From Chrysoporthe austroafricana (taxonomy: Eukaryota; Ascomycota; Sordariomycetes; Diaporthales; Cryphonectriaceae), in assembly GCA_001051155.2 (NCBI GenBank), contig JYIP02000007.1, forward strand, positions 3,102,342-3,166,341: a DNA stretch of 64,000 bases, read 5' to 3'. The notes under the pieces are model-generated. The model ran no database searches, was not told the origin of the DNA, and saw nothing but the letters and a program-made list of their open reading frames with translations. Each line of letters begins with the position of its first letter. The stretch's first letter is position 1. Of the stretch, positions 1 through 10,921 are shown piece after piece. Position numbers and translations under genes: made by a program.

Positions 1-193
1 TAATGCCTCAATATTAATAGATTTACTATTCTTTATGGCTTCATTTAGCGAATCCAGAATCTTAGTCAGGTTTTCGAGAAGTCTTGTCGCGATCTTTGTA
101 ACGTTGAATTGTATCTATAAGGGATCTCGTCGACTGAATGGCGGCTGTGACCACAGCTAGCACAGAGGCAGCGATGCTTAATGGGTCAGCCAT
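1..193 (-). pseudogene. N-terminus of fungal NLR/ankyrin-type protein, frameshifted
   Basis: The ATG at 191-193 opens MADPLSIAASVLAVVTAAIQ, the helical N-terminal signature found at the start of many fungal NOD-like receptors and ankyrin proteins (helo-like or fungal N-terminal domain families). The frame reads to about position 80 and then hits TAA at 62-64. One frame over, the sequence resumes as LTKILDSLNEAIK and stays open to the left edge, which is the normal continuation of the family. A single extra T at about 79-80 therefore explains the break. The frame upstream of this ATG also lacks a stop up to 385 but is not family-like, so I chose the internal ATG. Such proteins act in heterokaryon incompatibility or innate-immunity-like signalling, with the N-terminal helices as the effector or oligomerisation part. 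The effector fate here is unknown because the gene leaves the window. A sequencing error could mimic the frameshift. Confidence 0.7.
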
Positions 194-1295
194 CTGCAAG
201 GTCGTGGCGACATGCGTTGTGGGTAGAGAGGTAGAAGTGATGATGGGGACTAATGGCTTCGCTTTGAATCTCAAGTAACGCGCAATTGTAGCGCGCAATC
301 GCAGCAGCGTGGACCCCTCGTGACCAACGACAGCAAGCATGCACGCTATATATATATGAGGGTAAGCGCTCTTGATCCGCTCCATAAATTAATTGCCTGG
401 CTCAAGTTATTTGATTGGGTCTTACGCAACCTCGCATGCACCTCTACCCGGTCATTACCGTGTTAAAAGGCGCCCGGTCGACGAATTATTCCTTGTAAGA
501 ATCGGGCATTAGCAATGATTTCGCCATTCCTGTACTGTAACGTGCAGATCGCCTATGACAAAACCGTTTCAATTACTTGCCGACACTAAGTACCGTCTCA
601 GCGTACGGCCTAGACTGCTTAGCATTGCATCGCGTCAAGCGCCTCTACAGAACTAGTGTGTTCTGCCTTCCCCCAATCATAGATCGAAGGCTGCCCAGCA
701 TGGGCGCTGAGACAAACCCTAGGCTATGGGACGCCTCTAAAAATAATGGTATTGGCGCTTATTAGTTCGCTAAGTTTATCTGTACAGCAGGTCAAGCGAG
801 CAATACATGCGCCTGAAGCGCTGAAGCTCGCTAGGAGGTTGCTGCTTGTTCACGCAAGATTGTGTGTTCGAGGGGACGAGCAGGTGAGAGAGCGGGGTAC
901 CTTTCAGCAGGCGGAAGGGTTCGGACTTCGCCCGTTCTTCGCCACTCCATAGTGCTTCAGCCAACGAAACCTAGATGGGAAGTTTGGCTAATCATTCCAC
1001 AGGAGAGCGGATGCATCCTCGAGCAGAATGATCGGGAAGTCGGCCGATCACTGTAACAACCTGCATTAGAGCACAGCTGAAGCCACCGAGCGTCGGCACA
1101 AGGATGTGATAGATATCTTGGCAAAGCATACCTAGCATACCATTTCGTTCCTCGTTCGCTAAAACTCAGTTCCGACTTCGATAAAGCCAGATTCAATCAT
1201 ATTCCGCAACGATCGAGTCCTATAAGATGGCTAAACTACTCCTTCTTCTTTCGAGATATCCCAAAAGGTACGGATGCGGGAGAAAAGATACGTAC
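194..1295. other. No recognisable gene
   Basis: Short open frames occur on both strands (for example 577-765 plus and 776-964 minus), but none shows a protein family signature, a convincing splice pattern or biased codon use. This stretch probably contains the 5' flank of the minus-strand NLR-type gene. Confidence 0.5.
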
Positions 1296-1525
1296 CGTCT
1301 TCTGCCAATGCCCCTTTGGAAGGAGCTGATGGCTTTCTTAAGGAGCTCTCAACGAACTGCTCGAGTGAAGGCTCCAACTTAAGGCGAAGCACGTGGTCGG
1401 GAGGCTCTCTATTCCCGAGTCGGTATTGAACGATGGAGACAATCCATGGTTCTCCAACAAAGAGGAGTTGACGCCCCAAGGTGGCTAACGCGATCTCGGC
1501 GACGTCATCGCAGATCTTATCAAGT
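1296..1525 (-). CDS. Possible isolated exon of unknown protein
   Basis: On the minus strand a frame of about 76 codons runs from a possible acceptor (TTGAATAG, just upstream of 1525) to a canonical donor GTACGT at 1295. The encoded stretch, beginning RLDKICDDVAEIALATLG, looks protein-like with mixed hydrophobic and charged residues. I do not recognise a family. The flanking frame on the 1525-1731 side is antisense to the nuclease-like pseudogene and is probably noise. This could be a remnant exon or a chance frame. Confidence 0.2.
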
Positions 1526-1710
1526 CTATTCAATGATCGAGGGCGGGAACAAGCCCCCTTTTGTGACTCTCCAGGTGGGTGACTGCCATCCGTTGTCAAT
1601 TTGTCCGGTGATTGCGGTAAGCAAAGGCGACCTCTTGGGTGTCTTTGCCAGACCATCCACTGTTCAAAAGAAACGTCTCTCGTCCAGAGGATCCCAGAAT
1701 CGACCAAAGA

Positions 1711-2327
1711 CCTAAGTTGTCCGATCGGCAAGAGTCACATTTTAGCCTCCTTTCGAGCCTCGACGCGGCTATGGAACTCATCGCGTACGGCGTCGGCGTC
1801 GTGCCGAGGGCAATCAAGGTACGTCAGCCGGCGAGCCTGTCCCTGTTTTTTCTCCATAACGTTACCCGGTGACTAATCCGCTGTTGATTTTCGGAAATAC
1901 AGGCCCAATTAGCTGATTCTCCCCCGAACATTCCCCTGCCACCTTTCGTGGAGCATAACTTCGCCCCCGTCTCCCCAGATGATCGACATTTATCGTCGCC
2001 TTCTTTGAAGTGGGTATTGGACCTGTGGGAAGAGGCGCAGATATCGAGATAAACCGAGCGAGACGAACACGGCTGGAATGCCATGGTACACGGCCCGCTG
2101 CTGAAAGGGAGCGTGCGGAGGGGCGGGCTGTTTCAGGACAGCAGACTCGTCCAACTTCAGCCCTGCACGACCGCACGGATTATCAAAGGCATCTCCCGCA
2201 GCGGGCCGACGGTAAGGTCGTCGACTACTACATGACGATCCTCCCAGACCGCAACAGCCTCGTAGCCGATACGATCAGCCGACTAAAGCCTGCTCGGCGA
2301 ACTTATGTAACGCCCTGCGAGGACTAG
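1711..2327 (+). pseudogene. Truncated PDDEXK_12-type nuclease-like pseudogene
   Basis: This is a decayed paralogue of the intact gene at 55956-57775. Exon 1 (to 1818) ends ELIAYGVGVVPRAIK, matching the same place in the intact copy. The intron at 1819-1902 has GTACGT and ATACAG ends. Exon 2 reads LKWVLDLWEEAQISR, then TAA at 2050-2052, then RDEHGWNAMVHGPLLKG and LVQLQPCTTARIIK, all collinear with the intact protein. One base is missing near 2186-2190; after the shift the frame gives LPQRADGKVVDYYMTIL and ends at TAG 2325-2327. The region with the catalytic E-x-K (SVETK in the intact copy) is absent, so no activity is expected. The CAA-to-TAA type stop fits RIP. Unlike the intact copy, this one has no intron at the QPC-TTAR junction. 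Confidence 0.75.
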
Positions 2328-2421
2328 AATATTCCAGTAAAGAAAATTACATGAACGCGCCGTCCCCGCGCCCATTCTGTAGTATGCTATGGATAAGACT
2401 ATGAGTCCTTATAGATTGAGA

Positions 2422-2589
2422 CTAGACATATAGCTCGAGCAGCCTAACCACCGTCTCGTGACCTCTCTCGGCGGCCCGCGACAGCGGTGTCCAGCCACTA
2501 TTATCCTCCGAGTCAGCCTCGACCTGGTCCGTCGCCAGAAGCTGCACTACCGCCTCTGTGTGACCTCTCTCGATGTCATGATTGAGACC
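2422..2589 (-). pseudogene. Ankyrin-repeat C-terminal remnant
   Basis: The minus-strand frame from 2589 to the TAG at 2422-2424 encodes about 55 residues with two ankyrin half-repeats: RGHTEAVVQLLAT, then SGWTPLSRAAERGHETVVRL. The G-W-T-P-L-x-x-A-A-x-x-G-H pattern is diagnostic of ankyrin repeats, which mediate protein-protein contacts. The frame is closed upstream by TGA at 2590-2592, with no convincing splice acceptor nearby, so it appears cut off from the rest of its gene. It may be the tail of an NLR or ankyrin gene like the one whose N-terminus lies at the left edge. Confidence 0.65.
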
Positions 2590-2874
2590 TCAGCAGATTT
2601 ATTGTTACTGTGCATTGCGCTAACCTGATTTATTGTGTACTAGAATACCGGTACCATACCCGGAAGGATACCCTTTGGGGTATCCTTTGCCTGATCTAGA
2701 CACCAATTTCTTGTTTGCCGGCTGTAGGAGCCATCCGAGCGCCGACAGGCGCCACTACCACCATTAGGAAAGAGCCTGCTTGCAACGCGAGCATTGCCCA
2801 CTGAAAGGAAGACCTAAGAGAACCGACAAATCGATGGCAAGATAGTCGCACTTGGCAATTTGAAATACGATCAA

Positions 2875-4215
2875 TCACCTTGGGATGACCGCCGGGGGAA
2901 GGTGAAGGCCATGCTGCTGAGCGGCGTGGCTGGCAAAATGTTCTACGCTATGGAGTTCTTCCGTGCAGGTATTATAGGGACAGTCAAAAAGCACTGGTCT
3001 GCGCTTCAGATGTTGGGTGCGGATGTGCCTCGCCAAACTGTCGATACGCCACGGCTTTACCCGTTGGATATCTCCTACTTCGTCATCCGTCCATCGACAG
3101 AAGGGACAGAATGAAGACTGGCCAGGTGACGAGCACATCGTCGCCTGAACAATGTCCTCAGCGCACCTGCTAGGGGGCAACCCAACGGCAGCTAGGCCAC
3201 AATTCCGCTGATCTCTTGGGCTGAAACTCCAGATGTTGATAAAGCAGCTGGCCGATGAGAGCTCCAGACCTCGTCGCGGTAGCCCCAGCGAGGATGAGGT
3301 TCGCCGCAAGCTGTACACGAAGACGCTCATGTGCAAACACTTCTTCATCGCGTATCCAGTCATGGCTCAGTAAGAGAGCGAGATCTTCGACAAATAGTCC
3401 GGCCTTCTCCTTCTTCGATATGTTTAGGCTGCAGGTCGGCGTAAGGTAGCTATGGATCCATTACAGAATGTCAGCTGCATGGCACGCGGATTCATGGTTA
3501 TAGGCACGTACATTGCGCACATTATATATAACATCCTCTCTCATCCAGCTAGCTGTCGTCTGGGAGTATACCATGCTCAACACTTTCCAGTAGGTCATCG
3601 CCGGGGACTCCTTCTTGATCCTCGAATTGCGAACTCTCCAGACTAGATAGACCTTGGACATGGCTGCTTTGCACTCTTTTCGTCGCTGTTGGATCAATCT
3701 TACGCTCAACGCAGAATCTGTGCCGTATATTTTAAATTCCTGACACATGAACGGCATAGCCCTACTTACTCCTTCCACTTGGCTTCCTGTTCTCGGACCA
3801 TTGCCTTGGTGTTCTCACCATGGTTGGCCAATGTAGGTCCCTCCTGTTCGAATTGGGCTAACAGGTCATTGTAGAAGTCGGCTGTCGAGTCGGAGTCTTC
3901 AAATGACCCGTAGCCGGAATCGACGACGGACTCTTGGGATAATTCGGGATCTGTACTCTCGTCGAAAATAGCTCCCCTTTTCTTGACATATCGGGTCGGG
4001 AGTCTCTGACGGTGTGGTGGTTTTTCGTCTGATTCGGAATCGGTGCTGCAGCTAGGCTGTGTCTCACTATCTTGCCCATAACACGATGCTGCCCCGCGAG
4101 CCCTCCGTGGTGGCCTGGCGGGTCGGTTGGCGGATGTAGATATAGCTGCATTTGTGTCTCGTCGAAGTCGACGACGCTGCCACGCTCGGCGGGGGAACTT
4201 CGATAGACGGTCCAT
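2875..4215 (-). pseudogene. DUF3435-family (tyrosine-recombinase-like) gene, internally deleted
   Basis: Read on the minus strand from ATG 4213-4215. Exon 1 (about 147 codons) has a basic start and a Ser/Asp-rich stretch and ends EQEAKWKE at a GTAAGT donor near 3768. The next segment, to about 3510, contains VWRVRNSRIKKES and TYWKVLSMVYSQTTASWM, hallmarks of fungal DUF3435 proteins. After a second GTACGT intron, about 3425-3166 reads KKEKAGLFVEDLALLL, then HERLRVQLAANLILAGATAT, then RSGALIG, which holds the box-I arginine region of the recombinase fold. This frame stops (TAG near 3167) and the sequence jumps to a C-terminal pair of C2H2-like fingers (CPFC...H...H and CPYNTC...H...H, 3115-2878). 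The rest of the catalytic domain (the H-R-Y part) is missing. DUF3435 includes the captain recombinases of Starship elements, but a captain role here is only inference. It is clearly non-functional. Confidence 0.75.
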
Positions 4216-7200
4216 AAAAACAGGTTCGGAAGGGAGAAATCGCGGGTTCTGAAATGAGGCTTGAGGAGCCGGGGAGGAAATGGAAAGTAGAGGAGTAAGG
4301 ACGGAAGGAAGGATGGGAGGAAAGAGAGATGGCCTCCATAGCGGCGGTTTAAATCCATGAGGTAAACGAACAATAGAGCACTAGATAGATAGCCTGCAAG
4401 TATGATGATAGGCTGGGTGAGCTGGGTGAGCTGGTAGCAGACCCAGTCTGGTGTCTCTTTCTGGCTCCCAGATGAAAGAGTGTCAAAAAAACGAGGCCAA
4501 ACGAAAACACTGGCAAAATAGGTGGGCGGTGAGGGCGTGGAGCTTGGGACTGAAACTCGGCCCCTCCAAAATAGGTGACACATTAAATCGCACGGTCTGG
4601 TCTTAACAACACGCGGGATTCTAATGTGTAAAGTTGATAGTGTACCGTGCGGAACATTTTCATCATCGCTTGCACAAACAGTTTACACTGTATTCCTGAG
4701 CATCTATAAGTAGGAAGGTTGAAGCCGCCCTCAGAATATCAGATAGCTATGACCGACATTCCCATAATGAGCTCCGGCGCAGTATAGTACAAGACTAAGC
4801 TGTACCGTGATATTTGGTAGGGCACGGGTCGACAGAGATTATTGTTTTAGTTGACAAGCTAGACTTGGATTTGACAGGCCGCATCTGAAACCCGAAATCA
4901 ATCAAGAGGGATGGGGAACAACGGGAAATGCATTGACACTAGAATAGAAGAGAGATCAATCTGAGAATCAATACGACCAGACTTCTACGGATTGAGGGGC
5001 CTTTCTACTGGGAAATCTTGGGCACCTCGCTGTGCTAGTAGCACATTACCTGTGGGCCTCACCTTTCGATATAGCCTCGATAGGCCAACCTGCTAGCTGC
5101 TTAGAAGGGGCAATCTTGAGCTAGATGTATCGCGTAAGTTATCCGAGCCAGAGCACTTCCAGTCAAATATACGTACAGCAGGACATTTCCTGGGGGCCGA
5201 TACGGCAGTGTATCTGTCTGGCATGGAGCGCGAATCTGACAGTAACAATCCCTCAATCCAGGCCGCCAAATCGAGCCCCTGATGACACGGTTGTAATGTG
5301 CCACTGCTCAGGTAAAGTTGTTCAAAATGTTGAAATACAGTCTAAGTTAGGGAAAGCTGATAATATAGGTCTTTTTGTTATCAGGATTTCGATAGTGTGC
5401 TGTATTGATACTGTGCTGGCGTTCATGTCTTGAACCCTGCACGGACGAGAGCAAGCCTTCGAGCTGTAGTAATCGTGTCGGCTCTAAGTCTCGTTCAGAC
5501 GTGGGTCCGGGGTGACATCGACATAATTCTCTTTCAAGTCCAAACTGTCAGCTTTCAAGTAGACTAGACTGTGCCTACACTGGGTGTAAGCATTCCCAGA
5601 AGGGTTGGTGAACATGGAGTGAGTGTTCACTCAGGGATACGGTATACTGTGTAACCCAGATTAGTCTTTGTTTCCGGATATTGTCATGTAGAAAGACTTG
5701 TTTATACTTCAAGGTACATATAGCCAATAGTGGATGACATGTTGACCTGAAAAAGGAACAGATTATTATCGAAACGTCAAAAGTGACCGGTACTGGAGAG
5801 TAGCCATAAAGTATTGACGGGTAATGCAAGCTCAAGAAGCGCCGTACAGTGCAGCTACAGTATCAAAGCACCTGAGGGGCCTTACGCCACATGACAATTG
5901 TCAGTCATCTAGGCATGTAACACTGTGCAGTCTACATCTCCTCGATATCGGTGGAGGTCTTCCCTCCTGTATTGGATCCTTTAGCACCCAAGAAACGTAA
6001 GCAAAAATGGAGAACGGCCGAAGTTGACTACTTTCGCTATTCTAATTACCTAGTCCAAACGTAAGGCTAAGAGCCGGAATCAATATCAGTTCCACAGTGA
6101 GAATATGGCACAGCTACGATACTGGTGCTGCACCATATCGAATCTTGAGACCACCATCGTGCTTCGACAGCGTTTTGTCAGCACAATACAACCTGAAAGT
6201 TGTCATCTGGCCGTCAGTGTTGAAGATTGCCCCTAGTCAGTGAATGACTGAGGGTCGTCGTCGAATACTCATGATGGGCCAGTGCCACTAGAACCCAAGG
6301 ACTGAGACCAGAGCCCTCTGGTGGTTTTGAATACGCAAGTTGCGCCAGCTGCAAATACACTAACAGGAATGATCAGCTTAGAGAGGGGATGTCACTAGAT
6401 CTAGTTAGCACCCGTTAATAGGAGTGGAATTGTAGCTTGTTTCCTACTGTCTGCTCATTTTTTTTTTTTTTTGGTAGTCGGTGCCAATCGACACCTGGCA
6501 ACCCAACGCGTTGCGAAAGGGGAGCTGCGGATTCTGGGATTTTAACCCTTTTACTAACCACGACATTCATAACCGTTAGAATCAAGCCTTTCTGTTTCCT
6601 CGCTCGTCTCCTCAGGCCGTGATACGGCTATAGCCGGGGTGGCCGTCGCACAACATGCGGTGTCTAAGGCGAACATTCCCGCTGGGCTTGCGGTCGTGGC
6701 TGAGAAATCTAGAGAGCTCACTGCTGAAAACATCCCGCAAGCAACTATTTGGGCATATTAGGCCTGGAAAGCCAACCCGATCAGGGCGGTAGCATGCGGC
6801 TCTCCCCGTGTTCACCTTTCCAAAGTTTCGCTTCTAGTATGTATAGTATCACGACTCCTAGTCTGACGTCGACGATGAATCCTCCACTGAGTTTTCCATG
6901 AGGATGATGGCTTTAGAGTTCGTTAGTGCCATCGACTGGAAGAATTAGGACCTGTCTGGTCGCAACCCGCTCTCGTCTTCACCCACTACTGGATGCTGTC
7001 TTTCCGGTCAGGCTCCTCGATCTAAATGCCTTTGCCTTACGCTGCCATTTGACGCTGCCATTTGATGTTGCCGTTATATTTGACACTCCGAATGAAGTTG
7101 ACATGAATTATGTTTTTAACGTACTACCCCATCCCACTGAGCAGTCTCAGTGATCGGCTGCGAGCATCTGGGTGTGGGTCGTGCGTCTCGACCAGTCAAG

Positions 7201-7921
7201 CGTCCTCAGACAGGACAATCTAACACCCGTCTCGGATTGCTTGTGGTTGAGAGCGCATTATGCCTGCCGGTCGCCCATCCGGATGAGGAAGCCATCCTTT
7301 TCACGCCTACAGTACTATCTTAGCCATCACGCAACCCGGGTTAAGTACGTTATGGCTTACTTAGGGGCCAACAAATTTGCTAGGGAGGTTGAAGCCGATC
7401 GAGTCGTGTTGTAGGAAACGTAAATAGGCATTGAAAAAATACACAGGAGTTTATCAACATCTGTATGACTTTCGAATACCGTACCCGTACGCCTCACAGC
7501 ACTACATTCTCCAGCTTACAGTGCTCGAAATATATCAGAGCGCTGTTCGGTATGAGGTAGCTGGCGTGTCACATTCTGGCTTTGTCGAAATTGTGAGGCG
7601 CCAGGACTGCCGCAAAGACATTATTCACTCCCTCGAATAAGTGAAGGCAATAAAAGTTAGGAATACGATATCGCTATGCCGCGGGAATTTAGCCTGTCAG
7701 CGGATATTGACCGAGTCTATCACGATGACACCCTAGGCAATAGTGATAGACAGCATGTGAGAAGTCGCTCTCCTACTCTGTGACGAGCGCCAGGAGAGTC
7801 TGCTATATCTGCATTAGAGGCTAAAAGAAACAGTTCAGAGTCTATTCGGACAATATCGTCCGGTGCATCCATTGTAGGTGTGGGGGCATGATAAAATACA
7901 GCAACAAGACAATATCGAATA
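4216..7921. other. Long stretch without recognisable genes
   Basis: Only short frames are found (up to 119 aa), and none has a recognisable family. The first 300-400 bp on the left is the 5' flank of the DUF3435 gene. A 14-T run lies at 6459-6472. I see no LTRs, tandem repeats or RNA genes here. Confidence 0.5.
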
Positions 7922-8760
7922 TTAGCATGCTCCGTGATTATTGTCAAGTTTTTCAGACATTTGACGCACATATTCACGGCAGATAACGCAGTCTTCCCAT
8001 CCCTGATCAAGGATATGTTCTGTCCGCGTCTCGCAGACCTGATGTCCAACCCTAAATCGGTGCTTGTGCTTTTTCTCATTCTTCCTTGACGTATTTTCGA
8101 ACCAGTCGCCTCTCTCAGCTTGAAGCCCCTCTGTAGGAGGTAACATCTGCTCCATAGGCTGAATCTCTGTCGCGGCAGGCTCTTCCATCGAGCAGCTGGA
8201 CTCTACTACTACCACGTCAGCATTCTCTGTCGCCACCGGTTCAGCCTCATATGGTTCGAACGGAGCTTCTTGGCATAGCTCCGTATCATCTTCAGGCGGC
8301 GTTGGCACTGCTTCTTCTGTAGTTGAATCCACCTGTCCTGGCCATCATCTCGTCCAGCAACTCCACCAGCGCCAGCGGAAGCCTCTCATCGCCTCTTGAC
8401 AACGGTCGTTCGTGTCTGTATCGCGTCCTCTCGAAAGGTCAAGCTCCGCAGCCTCTTGAGCGGTGACGACTTCCCATATCTCTGTGATGACGTTGCGTCG
8501 GAATAGGATGACGTGGTCATGGACGGCAAGGGCATCGCCCAACGTGGCGTGACATCCTGCGTCAGCTATATGCTTTCCTTCTTCTGTTGCAGAAATCTGA
8601 TCTTAGTTGCTCGATTGGCGGAATGTCAAGAATGATGTCGATCTCGTGCTATGTCCCGGTGGCTAAGCAGGTACTGAAGAGGCTGTGGTCACAAGCATTG
8701 TCGGTTATAGCACGAATAAGATACCGTGCTTCGGCCCACCTCAGCGGACCCATTTGCGCA
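7922..8760 (-). pseudogene. Unrecognised degenerate gene
   Basis: Several protein-like segments lie in order on the minus strand but in different frames: MGPLRWAEARYLIRAITDN (about 8750-8690), HEIDIILDIPPIEQLRSDF (about 8645-8590), HATLGDALAVHDHVILFRRN (about 8550-8490), ERLPLALVELLDEMMARTGG (about 8385-8325), and an acidic Glu-rich tail of about 130 residues ending HGAC at 7922, with CVIC near its end. In-frame stops and frame changes lie between them. I do not recognise a family. The segments are too coherent to be chance, so a decayed multi-exon gene is the best reading, though some breaks may be introns. Confidence 0.35.
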
Positions 8761-9519
8761 CGCCAGCCTGCAGATTAGGGGCGGTTTGAGGCCCTGGATC
8801 CAGAGTTAGTACCCTTCCAGAACTCGACCCCTCCCCCAGAAATCGATCCCACAATAGGTGATTCTCCACCTCCCATGGTGGGTCTCAGGCCAGCCAAAGC
8901 AGGTTCGGTACACCTTGCTAACGTACGCTATAGGCAAGATTGATAGGGAGAAGCCCAATGACAATGAACTTGGTAGAAAAGAATACTGTATATACAGTAT
9001 CTAATATTGACAGCTAGACGAAGATGAGCTGCGGGATGCGCCATCAAACTAATCAGAGTCCCCCTTTCTCTATTCTGAGTGACCTGCAGGTGTCATAGCT
9101 CTGCTAATGATATGTCTAGCAGTGTGCCTAGCAGTGTGCCCAGCAGTGTGCCCAGCGGTAAGCCCAGTGACCTGCCATGAGATAAATTGGTGAGGCGGTG
9201 AAAGGTCGATGACGTTGGCCTGGGCGTGGTGCTGAATTTGTGTTAGTACCTACATGCGTATGTACCTGCGTCCGAGGGTTTTAAGCGGGTGCTGATTGCC
9301 CTACAATCTCGCTATTAAATCGCGCTCTCCATCCCTAGCACACTAGTCAGTCTCGAGCGTGATATTTAGCAAATACACACTTGTAAGAGACTCGATATAA
9401 GATGTCAACTGGAGCTTTTGTCTACTCTCCGCTTCTTCGTCCACGGTCATTCCGGCTTTTCCGCCTCAAACATGCGAATGGGACTGATATTAAATTTGAG
9501 ATCTTTGAGGCAGCCTTAG
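8761..9519. other. No recognisable gene
   Basis: I see no convincing coding frame. A short degenerate tandem run based on AGCAGTGTGCC lies at about 9115-9165. Confidence 0.45.
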
Positions 9520-9770
9520 CCGACAATCCCATATAAGATTGGACATTTCCTACAGTTAGATAGATTTCATAGTTGCTCTTCAGTCGTCAATCTAAATATC
9601 AGTTCCCTTATAACTGGTATCCAATACGGATAGTGAATATCATTGCATCCCCAACTATTTTATTAACTATATTTCCGTATATAGTATTCGGTACTCTATC
9701 CGACCTTTGCCTAGCATAAACTTTTGACGTACCAAGTACTTATGCTATTTGGGTATTCATTATATATAAG
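9520..9770 (-). mobile_element. LTR remnant, same family as 44.3-44.8 kb
   Basis: The reverse complement matches the solo LTR at 44301-44766 over most of its length. Shared blocks include CACTATCCGTATTGGATAC, TTAGATTGACGACTGAA and GGAAATGTCCAAT in the same order, and GTACGTCAAAAG in the promoter-side part. The end carrying GTTCATAACA is missing, so it is truncated near 9520. The same family supplies the LTRs of the 46.7-54.0 kb retroelement. Confidence 0.6.
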
Positions 9771-9892
9771 TTACTATCGTAATAAAGCGAATCTCTATCG
9801 CTAGACCTATAGTAATAGTATCAAGCGCACGGGCGAAGCTCTTGCTCTTTATCCCTTGTCTTTCTTGATACTCTTTTCCTATAGCTCCTTAC

Positions 9893-10400
9893 AGATTTCC
9901 TTTTCGCACAGCTCGCATAACTCGCATTCTACAGCTCTTGGAACTTGTACAGCTCTTAGAGCTTGTATAGCTTATATAGTTGCCATTCTTCCTGCTATTC
10001 TTCTTCCCAAATCTTATTTTCGCATAGCTTATACAGCCCATTTTCCTATAGCTCCCAGAGCTCTTATAGCTCTTACAGCCCGCGCAGCTAATACAGCTCG
10101 TATAGTTTCGAAAGCTCGCATAGCTCGTACAGCTCGCACAGCTCATCAGCTCGCACAGCTCATCAGCTCGTACAGCTCAGATTCCAACAGCTCCCGGGGC
10201 TTTCGCAGCTTCCATACCTCTTACAGCTTGCACAGCTCGTACGGCTCGTTCAGCTAGCTGCCAGAGCTGCTCCTACTCCCCTCGCGGCTCTCGCAGCTCG
10301 TACTCCATATCTTCCGGAGCTTGCATAGCTTCTATAGCTTCCACAGCTCGCGCAGCTTCGAGAGCTCGCACAGCTCGCACAGCTCGCACAGCTGCTCTTG
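9893..10400 (-). repeat. (GAGCTGTGC)n-type minisatellite, block R1, inverted
   Basis: This is an imperfect array of a 9-bp unit, read here as GCACAGCTC or GTACAGCTC. It is the reverse complement of the arrays at 18480-19100, 19736-20170 and 62820-63060. It creates open frames in several phases that encode only repeated Ser/Ala/Leu/Cys patterns, which I do not regard as genes. Confidence 0.75.
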
Positions 10401-10700
10401 TATTGGTTCCTCCCAGCTCGTCTTGTATTGGCAGCTCTTATCTCGACGCCTCCGGTAAGCTCCTCTCGTCCTGGCTCTTCCCGGCTTCTCTGCTAACCAC
10501 GCTTCCCAGCGCCTCTCCCGATAACGCCTCCTCCCACGTTATCACCGTCTTCCGCCCCCCCCCCCTTGGGTCCCCGCGCGTGGCGGACGTTGTTGGTCGG
10601 CGCAAGAGGAAGGAAACGTATCTCGAGGTTGGGCCGGCGCAAGAGGTGGAATATATATGTCGAGGCGTGCCGGCCCGTTCTTGTGACTTGAACCTCTCGT
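10400..10700 (-). repeat. Partial composite-repeat copy (blocks R7 and R2), inverted
   Basis: Directly beside the R1 array lies the block that also separates R1 and R2 at 18315-18480, 28870-29080 and 62700-62830 (recognisable by GGAGCTTACCGG-type text and TATCGGGAGAGGCGCTGGGA). One copy of R2 follows (GCGCAAGAGGTGGAATATAT and a poly-C run), in reverse orientation. The order is conserved. The end near 10690-10715 carries GTTGGTTCATAACA, which resembles the 3' end of the LTR family seen elsewhere. Confidence 0.6.
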
Positions 10701-10921
10701 TGGTTCATAACAATACCTCTCTGCGGCTTTATGGCCATGGCTCAATACAATACGGCGACGCAGGAACAGGCCTCCCGCACTAACTTACAATCTCTGGGAA
10801 TCCGATCACTACGCAAATCCCCTCTAGGCATCGAATCACTACGCTTTAGGATTTTCGAGTAAATGCTAAATGGTCCCTATACACAAACTGAGACTGCTCT
10901 ACGGTTCCCCGGAGCTGGCAC

